Source: Burkholderiales bacterium | GTDB lineage: Bacteria; Pseudomonadota; Gammaproteobacteria; Burkholderiales; Burkholderiaceae_C | Length of the DNA: 64,000 bases | Assembly (NCBI GenBank): GCA_016185015.1 | Contig: JACPOI010000006.1 | Location: forward strand, 1 to 64,000 | Direction of reading: 5' to 3' | Part shown: positions 42,467 to 50,064 of the stretch, in pieces | Layout of the letters: each line of letters begins with the position of its first letter | Position numbering within the stretch: the first letter of the stretch is position 1 | Notes under the pieces: model-generated | Database searches by the model: none | What the model saw: the letters and a program-made list of their open reading frames with translations, nothing else | What the model was told of the DNA's origin: nothing | Position numbers and translations under genes: made by a program

Positions 42467-44544
42467 ACCCGCTACTCCAGACCCTGCAAGGCCGCTTCGG
42501 CCGCCACGCCGCCATGCTCTCGGGCGCCGCCGCGCCGCTGCTGGTCGTCGCCATCCTCGCCATGATGGTGCTGCCGCTGCCGGCCTGGGTGCTCGACATC
42601 CTCTTCACCATCAACATCGCCGTGGCGCTGATGGTCATGATGGTGGCCGCCTACATGCTGCGCCCGCTGGACTTCGCCTCCTTCCCGGCCGTGCTGCTGC
42701 TGACCACGCTGATGCGCCTGTCGCTCAACGTGGCCTCCACCCGCGTGGTGCTGCTCGACGGCCACACCGGCCCGGGCGCGGCCGGCGCGGTGATCGAAGC
42801 CTTCGGCCACTTCCTGATCGGCGGCAACTTCGCCGTCGGCCTGATCGTCTTTGCCATCCTGGTGGTGATCAACTTCGTGGTGGTGACCAAGGGCGCCGAA
42901 CGTATTGCCGAAGTCTCGGCGCGCTTCGCCCTGGACGCCATGCCCGGCAAGCAGATGGCGGTGGATGCCGACCTGTCCGCCGGCATGATCGACGAGAAGG
43001 AAGCCAAGCGCCGCCGCGCCGAAGTCAGCGAGGAAGCCGACTTCTTCGGCTCCATGGACGGCGCCTCCAAGTTCGTGCGCGGCGACGCCATCGCCGGCAT
43101 CCTGATCCTCTTCATCAACATCATCGGCGGCTTCGCCATCGGCATGCTGCAGCACAACCTGAGTGCCGGCCAGGCCGCCGACAGCTACATCCTGCTGGCC
43201 GTGGGCGACGCGCTGGTGGCGCAGATTCCCGGCCTGCTGATCTCGGTCTCGGCTGCCATGGTGGTCTCGCGCGTGGGCAAGGACCAGGACCTGGGCCGAC
43301 AGATCGCCGACCAGATGTTCGTCTCGCCGCGCGCGCTGGGCATCACCGCCGGCATCCTGACCGTGCTGGGCCTGATCCCCGGCATGCCCAATCTGGTCTT
43401 CCTCTCCATCGCCGCCCTGATCGGCTACGCCGCCTGGGTGCTGGCGCACAAGCCGCCGCCCGCCGAAGAGGCCACCGCAGCGCCCGCGCCCGCCGGCGAC
43501 GGCGAAGCCAGCTGGGACGACCTGCAGCCCGTGGACCAGCTTGGCCTGGAACTGGGCTACCGCCTCATCACCTTGGTCGACAAGAACCGCTCGGGCGACC
43601 TGCTGACCCGCATCAAGGGCGTGCGCCGCAAGTTCGCGCAGGAAGTGGGTTTCCTGCCCCCGCCCGTGCACGTGCGCGACAACCTCGAACTCAAGCCCAG
43701 TGGCTACCGCATCAGCCTGCGCGGTGTGGTGGTGGGCGACGGCGAAGCCTTCCCCGGCATGTACCTGGCCATCAACCCCGGCGGCATCACCACGCCGCTG
43801 ATCGGCACGGCCACCACCGACCCGGCCTTCGGCCTGCCCGCGCACTGGATCGACGAACGCCAGAAGGAAGCAGCCCAAATGGCCGGCTTTACGGTCGTTG
43901 ATTCCGAGACCGTGATGGCCACCCATTTGTCACACTTGATGCAGGTCCACGCCGCCAAGCTGCTCAGCCGTACCGAGACCCAGCAACTGGTCGAGCACGT
44001 GGCCCGGCTGGCACCGAAACTGATCGAAGAAGTGGTCCCCAAGATGATCTCGATTGCCGTGTTCCAGAAGGTCCTGCAGCTGCTGCTGGAGGAGTCGGTG
44101 CACATCCGCGACATCCGCACCATCATCGAGACCATCGCCGAGCACGCCACCACCGTCAGCGATCCGAACGAACTGGCCAAGCGTGTGCGCGTGGCGCTCT
44201 CGCCGGCCATCGTGCAGCAGATCTACGGCCCCTCCAAGGAACTCAACGTCATCGCCATCGACCCGCCGCTGGAGCGCCTGCTGGTGCAGGCCCTGGGCCA
44301 TGCCGGCGGCCCGGCGCTGGACCCCGGCGTGGCAGACATGCTCACGCGCAACGCCGCCACCGTGGCCATGAAGCAGGAAGAGACCGGCGTGCCGGCCTGC
44401 CTGCTGGTGCCCGACCAGATCCGCAATTCCATCGCGCGCCTGGTGCGCCGCGCCGCGCCGCGCATGCAGGTGCTGGCGCACAGCGAGATTCCTGAAACCC
44501 ATTCCATCCGCATCGGCCCGATCCTTCGAGGTGCCCTGACATGA
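42463..44544 (+). CDS. flhA: Flagellar export gate protein FlhA
   Basis: Large export-gate protein using proton motive force, 693 aa. Eight membrane segments lie in the first 320 residues, with LRPLDFASFPAVLLLTTLMRLSLNVASTRVVLLDGHTGPGAAG, EAKRRRAEVSEEADFFGSMDGASKFVRGDAIAG and LLISVSAAMVVSRVG. The cytoplasmic domain has EVGFLPPPVHVRDNLELKPSGYRISLRGV. Overlaps of 4 bases with flhB and flhF indicate tight coupling. Confidence 0.98.
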   Translation: MNPLLQTLQGRFGRHAAMLSGAAAPLLVVAILAMMVLPLPAWVLDILFTINIAVALMVMMVAAYMLRPLDFASFPAVLLLTTLMRLSLNVASTRVVLLDGHTGPGAAGAVIEAFGHFLIGGNFAVGLIVFAILVVINFVVVTKGAERIAEVSARFALDAMPGKQMAVDADLSAGMIDEKEAKRRRAEVSEEADFFGSMDGASKFVRGDAIAGILILFINIIGGFAIGMLQHNLSAGQAADSYILLAVGDALVAQIPGLLISVSAAMVVSRVGKDQDLGRQIADQMFVSPRALGITAGILTVLGLIPGMPNLVFLSIAALIGYAAWVLAHKPPPAEEATAAPAPAGDGEASWDDLQPVDQLGLELGYRLITLVDKNRSGDLLTRIKGVRRKFAQEVGFLPPPVHVRDNLELKPSGYRISLRGVVVGDGEAFPGMYLAINPGGITTPLIGTATTDPAFGLPAHWIDERQKEAAQMAGFTVVDSETVMATHLSHLMQVHAAKLLSRTETQQLVEHVARLAPKLIEEVVPKMISIAVFQKVLQLLLEESVHIRDIRTIIETIAEHATTVSDPNELAKRVRVALSPAIVQQIYGPSKELNVIAIDPPLERLLVQALGHAGGPALDPGVADMLTRNAATVAMKQEETGVPACLLVPDQIRNSIARLVRRAAPRMQVLAHSEIPETHSIRIGPILRGALT

Positions 44545-45998
44545 ACATCCAACGCTTTTACGCTGCCACCACCCGCGAAGCCCTGGCCAAGGCCCGCATG
44601 GTCTTCGGTGACGGCACGCTGATCCTCTCCAACCGCCAGACGCCGCAAGGCGTGGAAGTGGTCGCCACCACCGAAGACGCGCTGGCCTCGCTGGACCAGA
44701 GCGTCCCCGTGGCCTCGACCGCCGCAGCCCCCGTGGCCCCCGCCCCCCGCGCCAAGGCCGCTCCCGCGCCCAGCCCCGCCGCTGTGCGTGCCGCCGCCCA
44801 GACCCCGGTGGAAGACGACGCCGCCCAGCTGGCCATGAGCACCCTGTCCTTCCAGGACTATGTGCGTGAACGCATGCTGCAGCGCCGCGCCGAAGCCCAG
44901 CAACAGGCCAAGCCCATGCCGACACCCGCGTCGGCCCGCCCCGCCTACGAAATCATCCCGCCCGATCCTGAGGTCGCACCGCAGCCCCCGCGCAGGGCCG
45001 TGGCCGCGCCGTTGCCCGTCGCCCCGGCACCCGTGGCCGCCGCCCCGGCCGCCGTGTCGCAGGGCCTGGTCAACGAACTCAGCGCCATGAAGGACCTGAT
45101 CGAGGAACGCTTCAGCACCCTGGCCTGGCTGGGCCAGACCAAACAGAGCCCGATCCGCGCCAACCTCACGCTCAAGCTCATCCGCTCCGGCTACTCGCCC
45201 GCCCTGGCGCGCGCCGTGCTCAGCATGATGCCCGACGACGCCAGCCCGGCCGAGGCCATGCTCTGGCTGCTGGGCGTGCTCACCCGCAACATCAAGACCG
45301 ATGCCGGCGGCCCCGCGCTGAAGGACGAAGGCGGCGTGTTCGCCCTGGTCGGCACCACCGGCGTGGGCAAGACCACGACCGCCGCGAAACTGGCCGCGCA
45401 GTGTGCACGCGTACACGGCGCCGGCAGCGTGGGCCTGATCACCCTGGACAGCTACCGCATCGGCGCCCACGAACAGCTGCGCGCCTACGGCCGCATGCTG
45501 GGCGTGGTGGCCCACATGGCGCACGACCGTGCCGCCCTGCAGGATCTGCTGGGCCTGCTGTCCAACCGCAAGCTGGTCATCATCGACACCACCGGCGTGG
45601 CCCCGCGCGACCCGCGCAAGCGCGACATCCTCGACGTGCTGGACCTGCCGCAGATCAAGCGCCTGCTGGTGCTCAACGCCGCCAGCCACGGCGACACCCA
45701 GGACGAGGCCGTGGCCAACTTCGGCGCCAAGCAGGCCGTGCTGACCAAGATCGACGAGGCCGTCAAGCTCGGCCCCGCGCTGGACAGCGTCATCCGCCAC
45801 CACCTCGTGCTGCGCGGCGTGAGCAACGGCCAGCGCGTGCCCGAAGACCTGGAACGCGCCAATGCCGAACAACTGGTCAGGCTGTCCATGCGCTCCTCGG
45901 GCAAATCGGCCCACGACCCGCAGATGGCCGAGCTGGGCCTGTATTTCGCGCAGGCCGCCGCCCAGGGCCTGCACGTGCAGGGACAACTGCATGCTTGA
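44541..45998 (+). CDS. flhF: Flagellar SRP-type GTPase FlhF
   Basis: SRP-like GTPase that sets flagellar site and number, notably in polar flagellates. It is 485 aa: MNIQRFYAATTREALAKARMVFGDGTLILSNR (B domain), a Pro/Ala-rich linker, then the NG domain with G1 GTTGVGKTTTAAKLA (271-285), LDSYRIGAHEQLRAYGRMLGV, DTTGVAPRDPRKRD (G3, usually DTAG) and TKIDEAVKLG (G4). It pairs with the flhG-like gene. Confidence 0.95.
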   Translation: MNIQRFYAATTREALAKARMVFGDGTLILSNRQTPQGVEVVATTEDALASLDQSVPVASTAAAPVAPAPRAKAAPAPSPAAVRAAAQTPVEDDAAQLAMSTLSFQDYVRERMLQRRAEAQQQAKPMPTPASARPAYEIIPPDPEVAPQPPRRAVAAPLPVAPAPVAAAPAAVSQGLVNELSAMKDLIEERFSTLAWLGQTKQSPIRANLTLKLIRSGYSPALARAVLSMMPDDASPAEAMLWLLGVLTRNIKTDAGGPALKDEGGVFALVGTTGVGKTTTAAKLAAQCARVHGAGSVGLITLDSYRIGAHEQLRAYGRMLGVVAHMAHDRAALQDLLGLLSNRKLVIIDTTGVAPRDPRKRDILDVLDLPQIKRLLVLNAASHGDTQDEAVANFGAKQAVLTKIDEAVKLGPALDSVIRHHLVLRGVSNGQRVPEDLERANAEQLVRLSMRSSGKSAHDPQMAELGLYFAQAAAQGLHVQGQLHA

Positions 45999-46776
45999 CA
46001 CCGACAGCCATCAGGCCGCCGGCCTGGCCGCCCTGGCCGCCGAACACACGCCGCGCATCGTCGCCCTGGCCAGCCACGGCGACCGCCGCAGCGAGTTGCC
46101 CCTGCTGTGGCAGCTGTGTGCGGCCTGGACGGCGCTGGACTATCCGGTGGTGGTGCTCGACGCCCACGTGCGCGAATCCGAGGCGCAGCCCGGCCTGCAG
46201 CAACTGCTGATGGACAGCGACGAACTGAGCCACCTGGGCCAGGGCCCGGAAGACTGGCCCATCGTGCCGGCCGCCCTGGGCCTGACCGCCCTGGGCACGC
46301 CCCAGGCCAGCCCGCCACCGGCCGCCAGCGCCGAGCGCGCACGCCAGCTGGCCGAACTCTTCCACGATTACGAACTGATCTTGCTCTACGCCCCGGCGCA
46401 CGAGCTGGCACGCTCGCTGCACGGCAGCAGCCTGTCGCCGCTGCTCCCCGTTTCGGCCAGCGACGCCGCGCTGCTGACGGCCTACCACGCGCTCAAGCAG
46501 TTGTTGAACATGGGCAAACTTAGGCCTACCATCGTGGCTGTGATGGACGATTCCAACCTGGCCACCCGCGTCTCGGGCCACAGCATCAGCAGGAACCTGC
46601 AGGACTGTGCCCGGGATTTCCTCGCCTGCGAGGTGCCGGCCCTGACCGTCTGCCCCGACCAGGCCGGGGAGATCCAGCGCCTGGCCCTGCGCACCCTGGA
46701 ACACGCGCTACAGCCACCGCGCTGGGCGCCCCCCCCTGCTACCGGCCGCGCCACCCGCGCCGCGAGGAGCCTCTGA
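45991..46776 (+). CDS. Degenerate FlhG/FleN-like protein
   Basis: Protein of 261 aa in the flhG position. FlhG is a MinD-type ATPase that limits flagellar number with FlhF. The N-terminal part follows the MinD layout (RIVALASHGDRRSELPLLWQLCAAWTALDYPVVVLDAHV), but the P-loop GKGGVGKT-type motif is absent: the matching stretch reads ASHGDRRSELP. A later RNLQDCARDFLACEVPALTVCP segment resembles the C-terminal half of the family. It overlaps flhF by 8 bases and sits 1 base before fliA. It is probably an FlhG relative without ATPase activity. Confidence 0.7.
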   Translation: MLDTDSHQAAGLAALAAEHTPRIVALASHGDRRSELPLLWQLCAAWTALDYPVVVLDAHVRESEAQPGLQQLLMDSDELSHLGQGPEDWPIVPAALGLTALGTPQASPPPAASAERARQLAELFHDYELILLYAPAHELARSLHGSSLSPLLPVSASDAALLTAYHALKQLLNMGKLRPTIVAVMDDSNLATRVSGHSISRNLQDCARDFLACEVPALTVCPDQAGEIQRLALRTLEHALQPPRWAPPPATGRATRAARSL

Positions 46777-46777
46777 G

Positions 46778-47494
46778 ATGTATACCGCCAAAGGCCAGCT
46801 CGACCGCGACGCCCTGATCCGGCAGTACTCGCCGCTGGTACGCCGCCTGGCCCACCACATGATGGCCAAGCTGCCACCCAGCATCCAGGTCGACGATCTG
46901 ATCCAGGTCGGCCTGATCGGCCTGTCCGAGGCGCTCACGCGTTACGAGGCCAGCCAGGGCGTGCAGTTCGAAACCTTCGCCACCCAGCGCATCCGCGGCG
47001 CCATGATCGACGAGCTGCGCGAGAACGACTGGATGAGCCGCGGCTCGCGCAAGAGCCAGAAGGAGATCGAAGTCGCCCTCACCCGCCTGGAGCACAAGCT
47101 GGGCCGCTCGGCCAGCGAATCCGAGATCGCCGCCGAACTGGGCATGGAGCTGGCCGAGTACCAGGCCCTGCTCTACAAGGTCAAGGGCACGCAGCTGGTC
47201 TACCTGGAAGACATGACCGGCAACAGCGAAGGCGAAGACGGCTTCCTAGACCGCCACATGGTCGACGGCGACTCCGACCCCATGCAGCTGCTGCGCAACC
47301 AGCGCATCCGCGATTCGCTGGTTACCGCCATCAAGGGCCTGCCCGAGCGTGAGCAGTACATCATGAGCATGTACTACGAGCAGGACATGAACCTCAAGGA
47401 AATCGCCGCCGTGCTGGGCATCACCGAGTCACGGGTGTGCCAGCTGCATAGCCAGTCGATTGCGCGCTTAAGGGCGAAGATGCGGTCGCATTGA
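46778..47494 (+). CDS. fliA: Flagellar sigma factor FliA (sigma-28)
   Basis: RNA polymerase sigma factor for late flagellar genes, held by FlgM until the hook is finished. It is 238 aa: LIRQYSPLVRRLAHHMMAKLPPSIQVDDLIQVGLIGLSEALTRYEASQGVQFETFATQRIRGAMIDELRENDWMSR (region 2), LGRSASESEIAAELGM (region 3), and LPEREQYIMSMYYEQDMNLKEIAAVLGITESRVCQLHSQSIARLR (region 4). It is the last gene of flhB-flhA-flhF-flhG-fliA and is followed by a terminator. Confidence 0.98.
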   Translation: MYTAKGQLDRDALIRQYSPLVRRLAHHMMAKLPPSIQVDDLIQVGLIGLSEALTRYEASQGVQFETFATQRIRGAMIDELRENDWMSRGSRKSQKEIEVALTRLEHKLGRSASESEIAAELGMELAEYQALLYKVKGTQLVYLEDMTGNSEGEDGFLDRHMVDGDSDPMQLLRNQRIRDSLVTAIKGLPEREQYIMSMYYEQDMNLKEIAAVLGITESRVCQLHSQSIARLRAKMRSH

Positions 47495-47513
47495 CTTCTG
47501 TCGCACAAGAACA

Positions 47514-47541
47514 AAAGGGCTGCGTTGTGCAGCCCTTTCTC
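47514..47541 (+). terminator. Rho-independent terminator of fliA
   Basis: Perfect 10-bp stem AAAGGGCTGC (47514-47523) with GCAGCCCTTT (47529-47538), 5-base loop, T-run in the right arm then CT. It lies 20 bases past fliA. It resembles the flgN terminator at 49191-49213. Confidence 0.88.
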
Positions 47542-47623
47542 ATTGGGGTTCGGTTAACGTGGAATTGATGCCCCAGCTCGGTTTTTCGCGCCGGCCCGGT
47601 GGAATGATGGGTTGGGCCTCAAC

Positions 47624-48445
47624 TCAGTCATCCTTGTCAGCGTGATATCGACCAGAGCAGTAGTAACACCGGTACTCATATCTGCCGTCATCTAGCTCCC
47701 AAACGTCTAACTCACCCTGCGTGGATGACACGCCGCAAATATCGCAATTGGCAGGAATGTTCTCGCCTTCCTCGTTGTCACAAACGAGGCAGCGATATCC
47801 GGTGCTCGAGTTTTCATTCTTTACGAGTGTTGGGTTCCCGCAATTCTCACAATCTAGTCGTGCTGGAAGTGCATCGGGATCGTGATGATCCGGTGGATTC
47901 GCGGCTTCAAACTCTTCGGCCTCCTTCAGTGCGGTGCGAAGTTTAAATTCATATTCGTTCGACAAGACCTGAAACGTCTCCATCGTCTGCTCTGGGATCA
48001 AAGACTCCAGTTCGATGTCTGTGTACTTCTCAAGGAATTCGATGACAGAACGAAAGAGCCGGCCTATGGTGGTCCGAACCTCTGGCACCTCCATCTTGAA
48101 TTTGTGGTGCTCGATCTCGTTTCGTAGGCGCTTCAGCCACTCAAGGTCTTTTTTGAGAGCAGGGGAAACCGTGTCAGCAGCCTCATTGTTAATGAAGTTG
48201 ATTGCATCCCAAAGGGTGATGGTCTTGTTTCTGTCCACCTTAGCAGAGAACGGTTCCTTGTAGATGAGAAGTGGATGCTTGCTCGCAATGTGATGTTTGA
48301 AGACAAGCTCAACAAAGTGCGCCATGTGCAACACGGCGAACTTAAATGCCTTCGGCTCCCCTCCATCGCCTTCCTCAAACTTAGCGAGAGCTTCTGCCAA
48401 GCTGTCGATCGCGTTCTCAAGTAGGTCGAGTTCGTGTGTGTTCAT
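47624..48445 (-). CDS. HEPN-domain protein with C-terminal zinc ribbons
   Basis: I do not recognise a named family. It is 273 aa from ATG 48445 (a TTG at 48457 is possible). The N-terminal two-thirds is helical and carries LKRLRNEIEHHKFKM: R108-N-x3-H113 is the Rx4-6H motif of HEPN domains, many of which are RNases in defence and toxin systems. The C-terminal quarter has four CxxC pairs (C199/C202, C219/C222, C234/C237, C260/C263), which suggests two zinc ribbons. Codon use and base composition are clearly less GC-rich than the flagellar genes, a sign of transfer. It lies downstream of a toxin-antitoxin pair on the same strand. RNase activity is inferred only. Confidence 0.75.
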   Translation of the reverse strand: MNTHELDLLENAIDSLAEALAKFEEGDGGEPKAFKFAVLHMAHFVELVFKHHIASKHPLLIYKEPFSAKVDRNKTITLWDAINFINNEAADTVSPALKKDLEWLKRLRNEIEHHKFKMEVPEVRTTIGRLFRSVIEFLEKYTDIELESLIPEQTMETFQVLSNEYEFKLRTALKEAEEFEAANPPDHHDPDALPARLDCENCGNPTLVKNENSSTGYRCLVCDNEEGENIPANCDICGVSSTQGELDVWELDDGRYEYRCYYCSGRYHADKDD

Positions 48446-48521
48446 TCTGAGGCCCAATCTGATATGGACCGCGAAAGTACAAGGTCACATGGGAAGAGGA
48501 TCATCATCAGCATTGATCCGC

Positions 48522-48836
48522 TCACTTCCACGCCACCGCCAACACCGCCTTGGGATTGGTGCTGGCGATTGCCAGCAGGGTCCGCGCGGCGCCACTGGGC
48601 TGCTTGCGACCCTGCTCCCAGCCCTGCAGGGTACGGACGGAAACACCAAGCAGGCTGGCAAACTGGGACTGGGACAAGCCCGTGGCCTCACGGGCCTCGG
48701 TGGCCGACGAGACCACAACCTTGCCTTTCCCAGCCTGCATGTCCCTGATCGACTGAAGTATTTCCGCGCCAAGATCGCGCTTCGCCTCGAACGCGGCGAT
48801 TTCGGCAGAACTGAGTTTTTTAAGTTTCGAGGGCAC
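48522..48836 (-). CDS. XRE-family antitoxin (HigA-like)
   Basis: DNA-binding antitoxin of 104 aa. The C-terminal half is a helix-turn-helix: TEAREATGLSQSQFASLLGVSVRTLQGWEQGRKQPSGAARTLL. The N-terminal half, MPSKLKKLSSAEIAAFEAKRDLGAEILQSIRDMQAGK, is charged and would bind the toxin. Start GTG 48836 has AAGGAG 8-9 bases upstream and overlaps the toxin stop by 17 bases. The longer frame is the toxin's shadow. The toxin-first order is that of HigBA modules. Confidence 0.88.
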   Translation of the reverse strand: MPSKLKKLSSAEIAAFEAKRDLGAEILQSIRDMQAGKGKVVVSSATEAREATGLSQSQFASLLGVSVRTLQGWEQGRKQPSGAARTLLAIASTNPKAVLAVAWK

Positions 48837-49131
48837 GACGGATCTCCTTGAGAGTGTCCAGAGAAATGTTCTCCGACTTCGACTTTGCGTACAGGGTGAG
48901 AAGGTAAACCTCGCCGGCTTCGTTCCTGGTGAGATAGATGATGCGCACACCACCCGACTTGCCAATACCTTCCCGTGCCCACCGTACCTTGCGAACGCCT
49001 CCAGAACCACGAATCACAGCGCCGGCATCCGGGTTGATCGCGATAAACGAAGCAAACTCAGCACGTTCGTCTTCGTCCCAATACCGAGGCCACAGACGCT
49101 GGAAGATGGGGCTCTCGACCACGGTAAGCAT
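48820..49131 (-). CDS. RelE/HigB-family toxin
   Basis: Predicted mRNA interferase toxin of 103 aa: ESPIFQRLWPRYWDEDERAEFASFIAINPDAGAVIRGSGGVRKVRWAREGIGKSGGVRIIYLTRNEAGEVYLLTLYAKSKSENISLDTLKEIRRAL. GSGGVRKVRWA and GGVRIIYL followed by LLTLYAKS are typical of the RelE/HigB fold (HigB2-like). It precedes its antitoxin with a short overlap. The start ATG 49131 lies 6 bases after a TATAGT -10, so its mRNA may be leaderless. Confidence 0.9.
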   Translation of the reverse strand: MLTVVESPIFQRLWPRYWDEDERAEFASFIAINPDAGAVIRGSGGVRKVRWAREGIGKSGGVRIIYLTRNEAGEVYLLTLYAKSKSENISLDTLKEIRRALET

Positions 49132-49137
49132 CTTGCA

Positions 49138-49166
49138 ACTATACGCCTAAGGCGCATAGATATCCA
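49138..49166 (-). promoter_or_regulatory. Toxin-antitoxin promoter with embedded operator-like palindrome
   Basis: Minus strand: TGGATA (49161-49166), 17-base spacer, TATAGT (49138-49143). The spacer holds the near-palindrome TATGCGCCTTAGGCGTATA, a likely binding site for the antitoxin. The transcript would start at or next to the toxin ATG. Autoregulation is inferred from family practice. Confidence 0.65.
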
Positions 49167-49190
49167 GTCTCCCGCCATCGAAGCGGCCAC

Positions 49191-49213
49191 AAAAAAGGCT
49201 GCCGTGGGCAGCC
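49191..49213 (-). terminator. Rho-independent terminator of flgM-flgN
   Basis: Perfect 7-bp stem GGCTGCC (49197-49203) with GGCAGCC (49207-49213), loop GTG, followed on the minus strand by six T. It lies 23 bases past the flgN stop and just before the toxin promoter. Confidence 0.88.
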
Positions 49214-49236
49214 CTGGTTTTGGGAGCGTTGTCAGC

Positions 49237-49596
49237 TCAGGCGGAAAAAGCCTTGTAGCCACCGGCGCGACCGGCCGGGGCGGCGTAAGTGCTCTTGCGC
49301 GTGGCCGGCACCAGGGCGTGCAGGGCACGCTCCACCACCACGCTGCGGCGGATCAGGTTTTCGCGCTGGATGGTGAGTTGCTCCGCCAGCTTTTTCAGGC
49401 GGGCGCGCAGTTCGGGGCCGGCCTGCTGTGGGCCACCCAGACGGTCCATGAGGCCGGCGAAGTCGACCGCTGCCTCGCGCAGGGCGTTGCTGGCGCTTTC
49501 CAGGGCCTGGGGTTCGCCGCTGGCCACCGCCGCTGCCACGGACTCGCACTGGAATTCAATCAGCGACAGGGGTTTTTCAATCTCGGCGAGCAGCAT
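49237..49596 (-). CDS. flgN: Flagellar chaperone FlgN
   Basis: Export chaperone for the hook-filament junction proteins FlgK and FlgL. It is 119 aa and almost wholly helical: MLLAEIEKPLSLIEFQCESVAAAVASGEPQALESASNALREAAVDFAGLMDRL and RARLKKLAEQLTIQRENLIRRSVVVERALHALVPATRKSTYAAPAGRAG. The YAAPAGRAGGY tail resembles FlgN of other Burkholderiales. Called mainly from its place after flgM and its helical layout. Confidence 0.88.
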   Translation of the reverse strand: MLLAEIEKPLSLIEFQCESVAAAVASGEPQALESASNALREAAVDFAGLMDRLGGPQQAGPELRARLKKLAEQLTIQRENLIRRSVVVERALHALVPATRKSTYAAPAGRAGGYKAFSA

Positions 49597-49614
49597 GGGG
49601 TTCTCCGTGGGGCC

Positions 49615-49935
49615 TCAGTTCTGCGTGCGGTTCAGCATTTCCTGGGCGTTGGACAGCAATTTGTCAGCAATGGCTTCGGGGTTGACGACATAGGTGCCGT
49701 CTTCGATGGCCTGGCGCACTACGTTGACCTTTTCAGTATCGATGTCGGCCGCCTCGCCGCGGTTGGCCTGTTCCAGGCTGCGCACCGTGGTGGAGACCGT
49801 CACCGCCACACCGCTGGAGCTGGCAGCGCTGGCTGCCGTAGCGGCCGCTTCCTTTTTCGCAGGTGCAGCCGCGCCGGACGCCGCTGCCGACGGTGTCGAA
49901 ACTTTGGGCAAATCTGCCGGTTGACCTACTTTCAT
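49615..49935 (-). CDS. flgM: Anti-sigma-28 factor FlgM
   Basis: Binds and inhibits FliA until exported through the finished hook. It is 106 aa. The N-terminal part is disordered and Ala/Ser-rich; the C-terminal FliA-binding part is ADIDTEKVNVVRQAIEDGTYVVNPEAIADKLLSNAQEMLN, the FlgM signature. ATG 49935 was chosen because GGAG lies 6 bases upstream. It is driven by a sigma-28 site and cotranscribed with flgN. Confidence 0.95.
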   Translation of the reverse strand: MKVGQPADLPKVSTPSAAASGAAAPAKKEAAATAASAASSSGVAVTVSTTVRSLEQANRGEAADIDTEKVNVVRQAIEDGTYVVNPEAIADKLLSNAQEMLNRTQN

Positions 49936-50003
49936 TGCGTTCTCCAAAACTGCCGCAGGTAGAGCCTACCCGCCAGGAGGGCATGTGGCGCCCCGTACGT
50001 TTG

Positions 50004-50030
50004 GTATCGGCAGCATCATGACTGACTTTA
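50004..50030 (-). promoter_or_regulatory. Sigma-28 (FliA) promoter for flgM-flgN
   Basis: Minus strand: TAAAGTCA (50023-50030), 11-base spacer, GCCGATAC (50004-50011), about 70 bases before flgM. It is close to the enterobacterial consensus TAAAGTTT-N11-GCCGATAA. It gives the usual feedback loop in which FliA makes its own inhibitor. Confidence 0.8.
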
Positions 50031-50064
50031 GGTTTTTCTCCGCTTTTCCTTCGATCAGCTGTTG

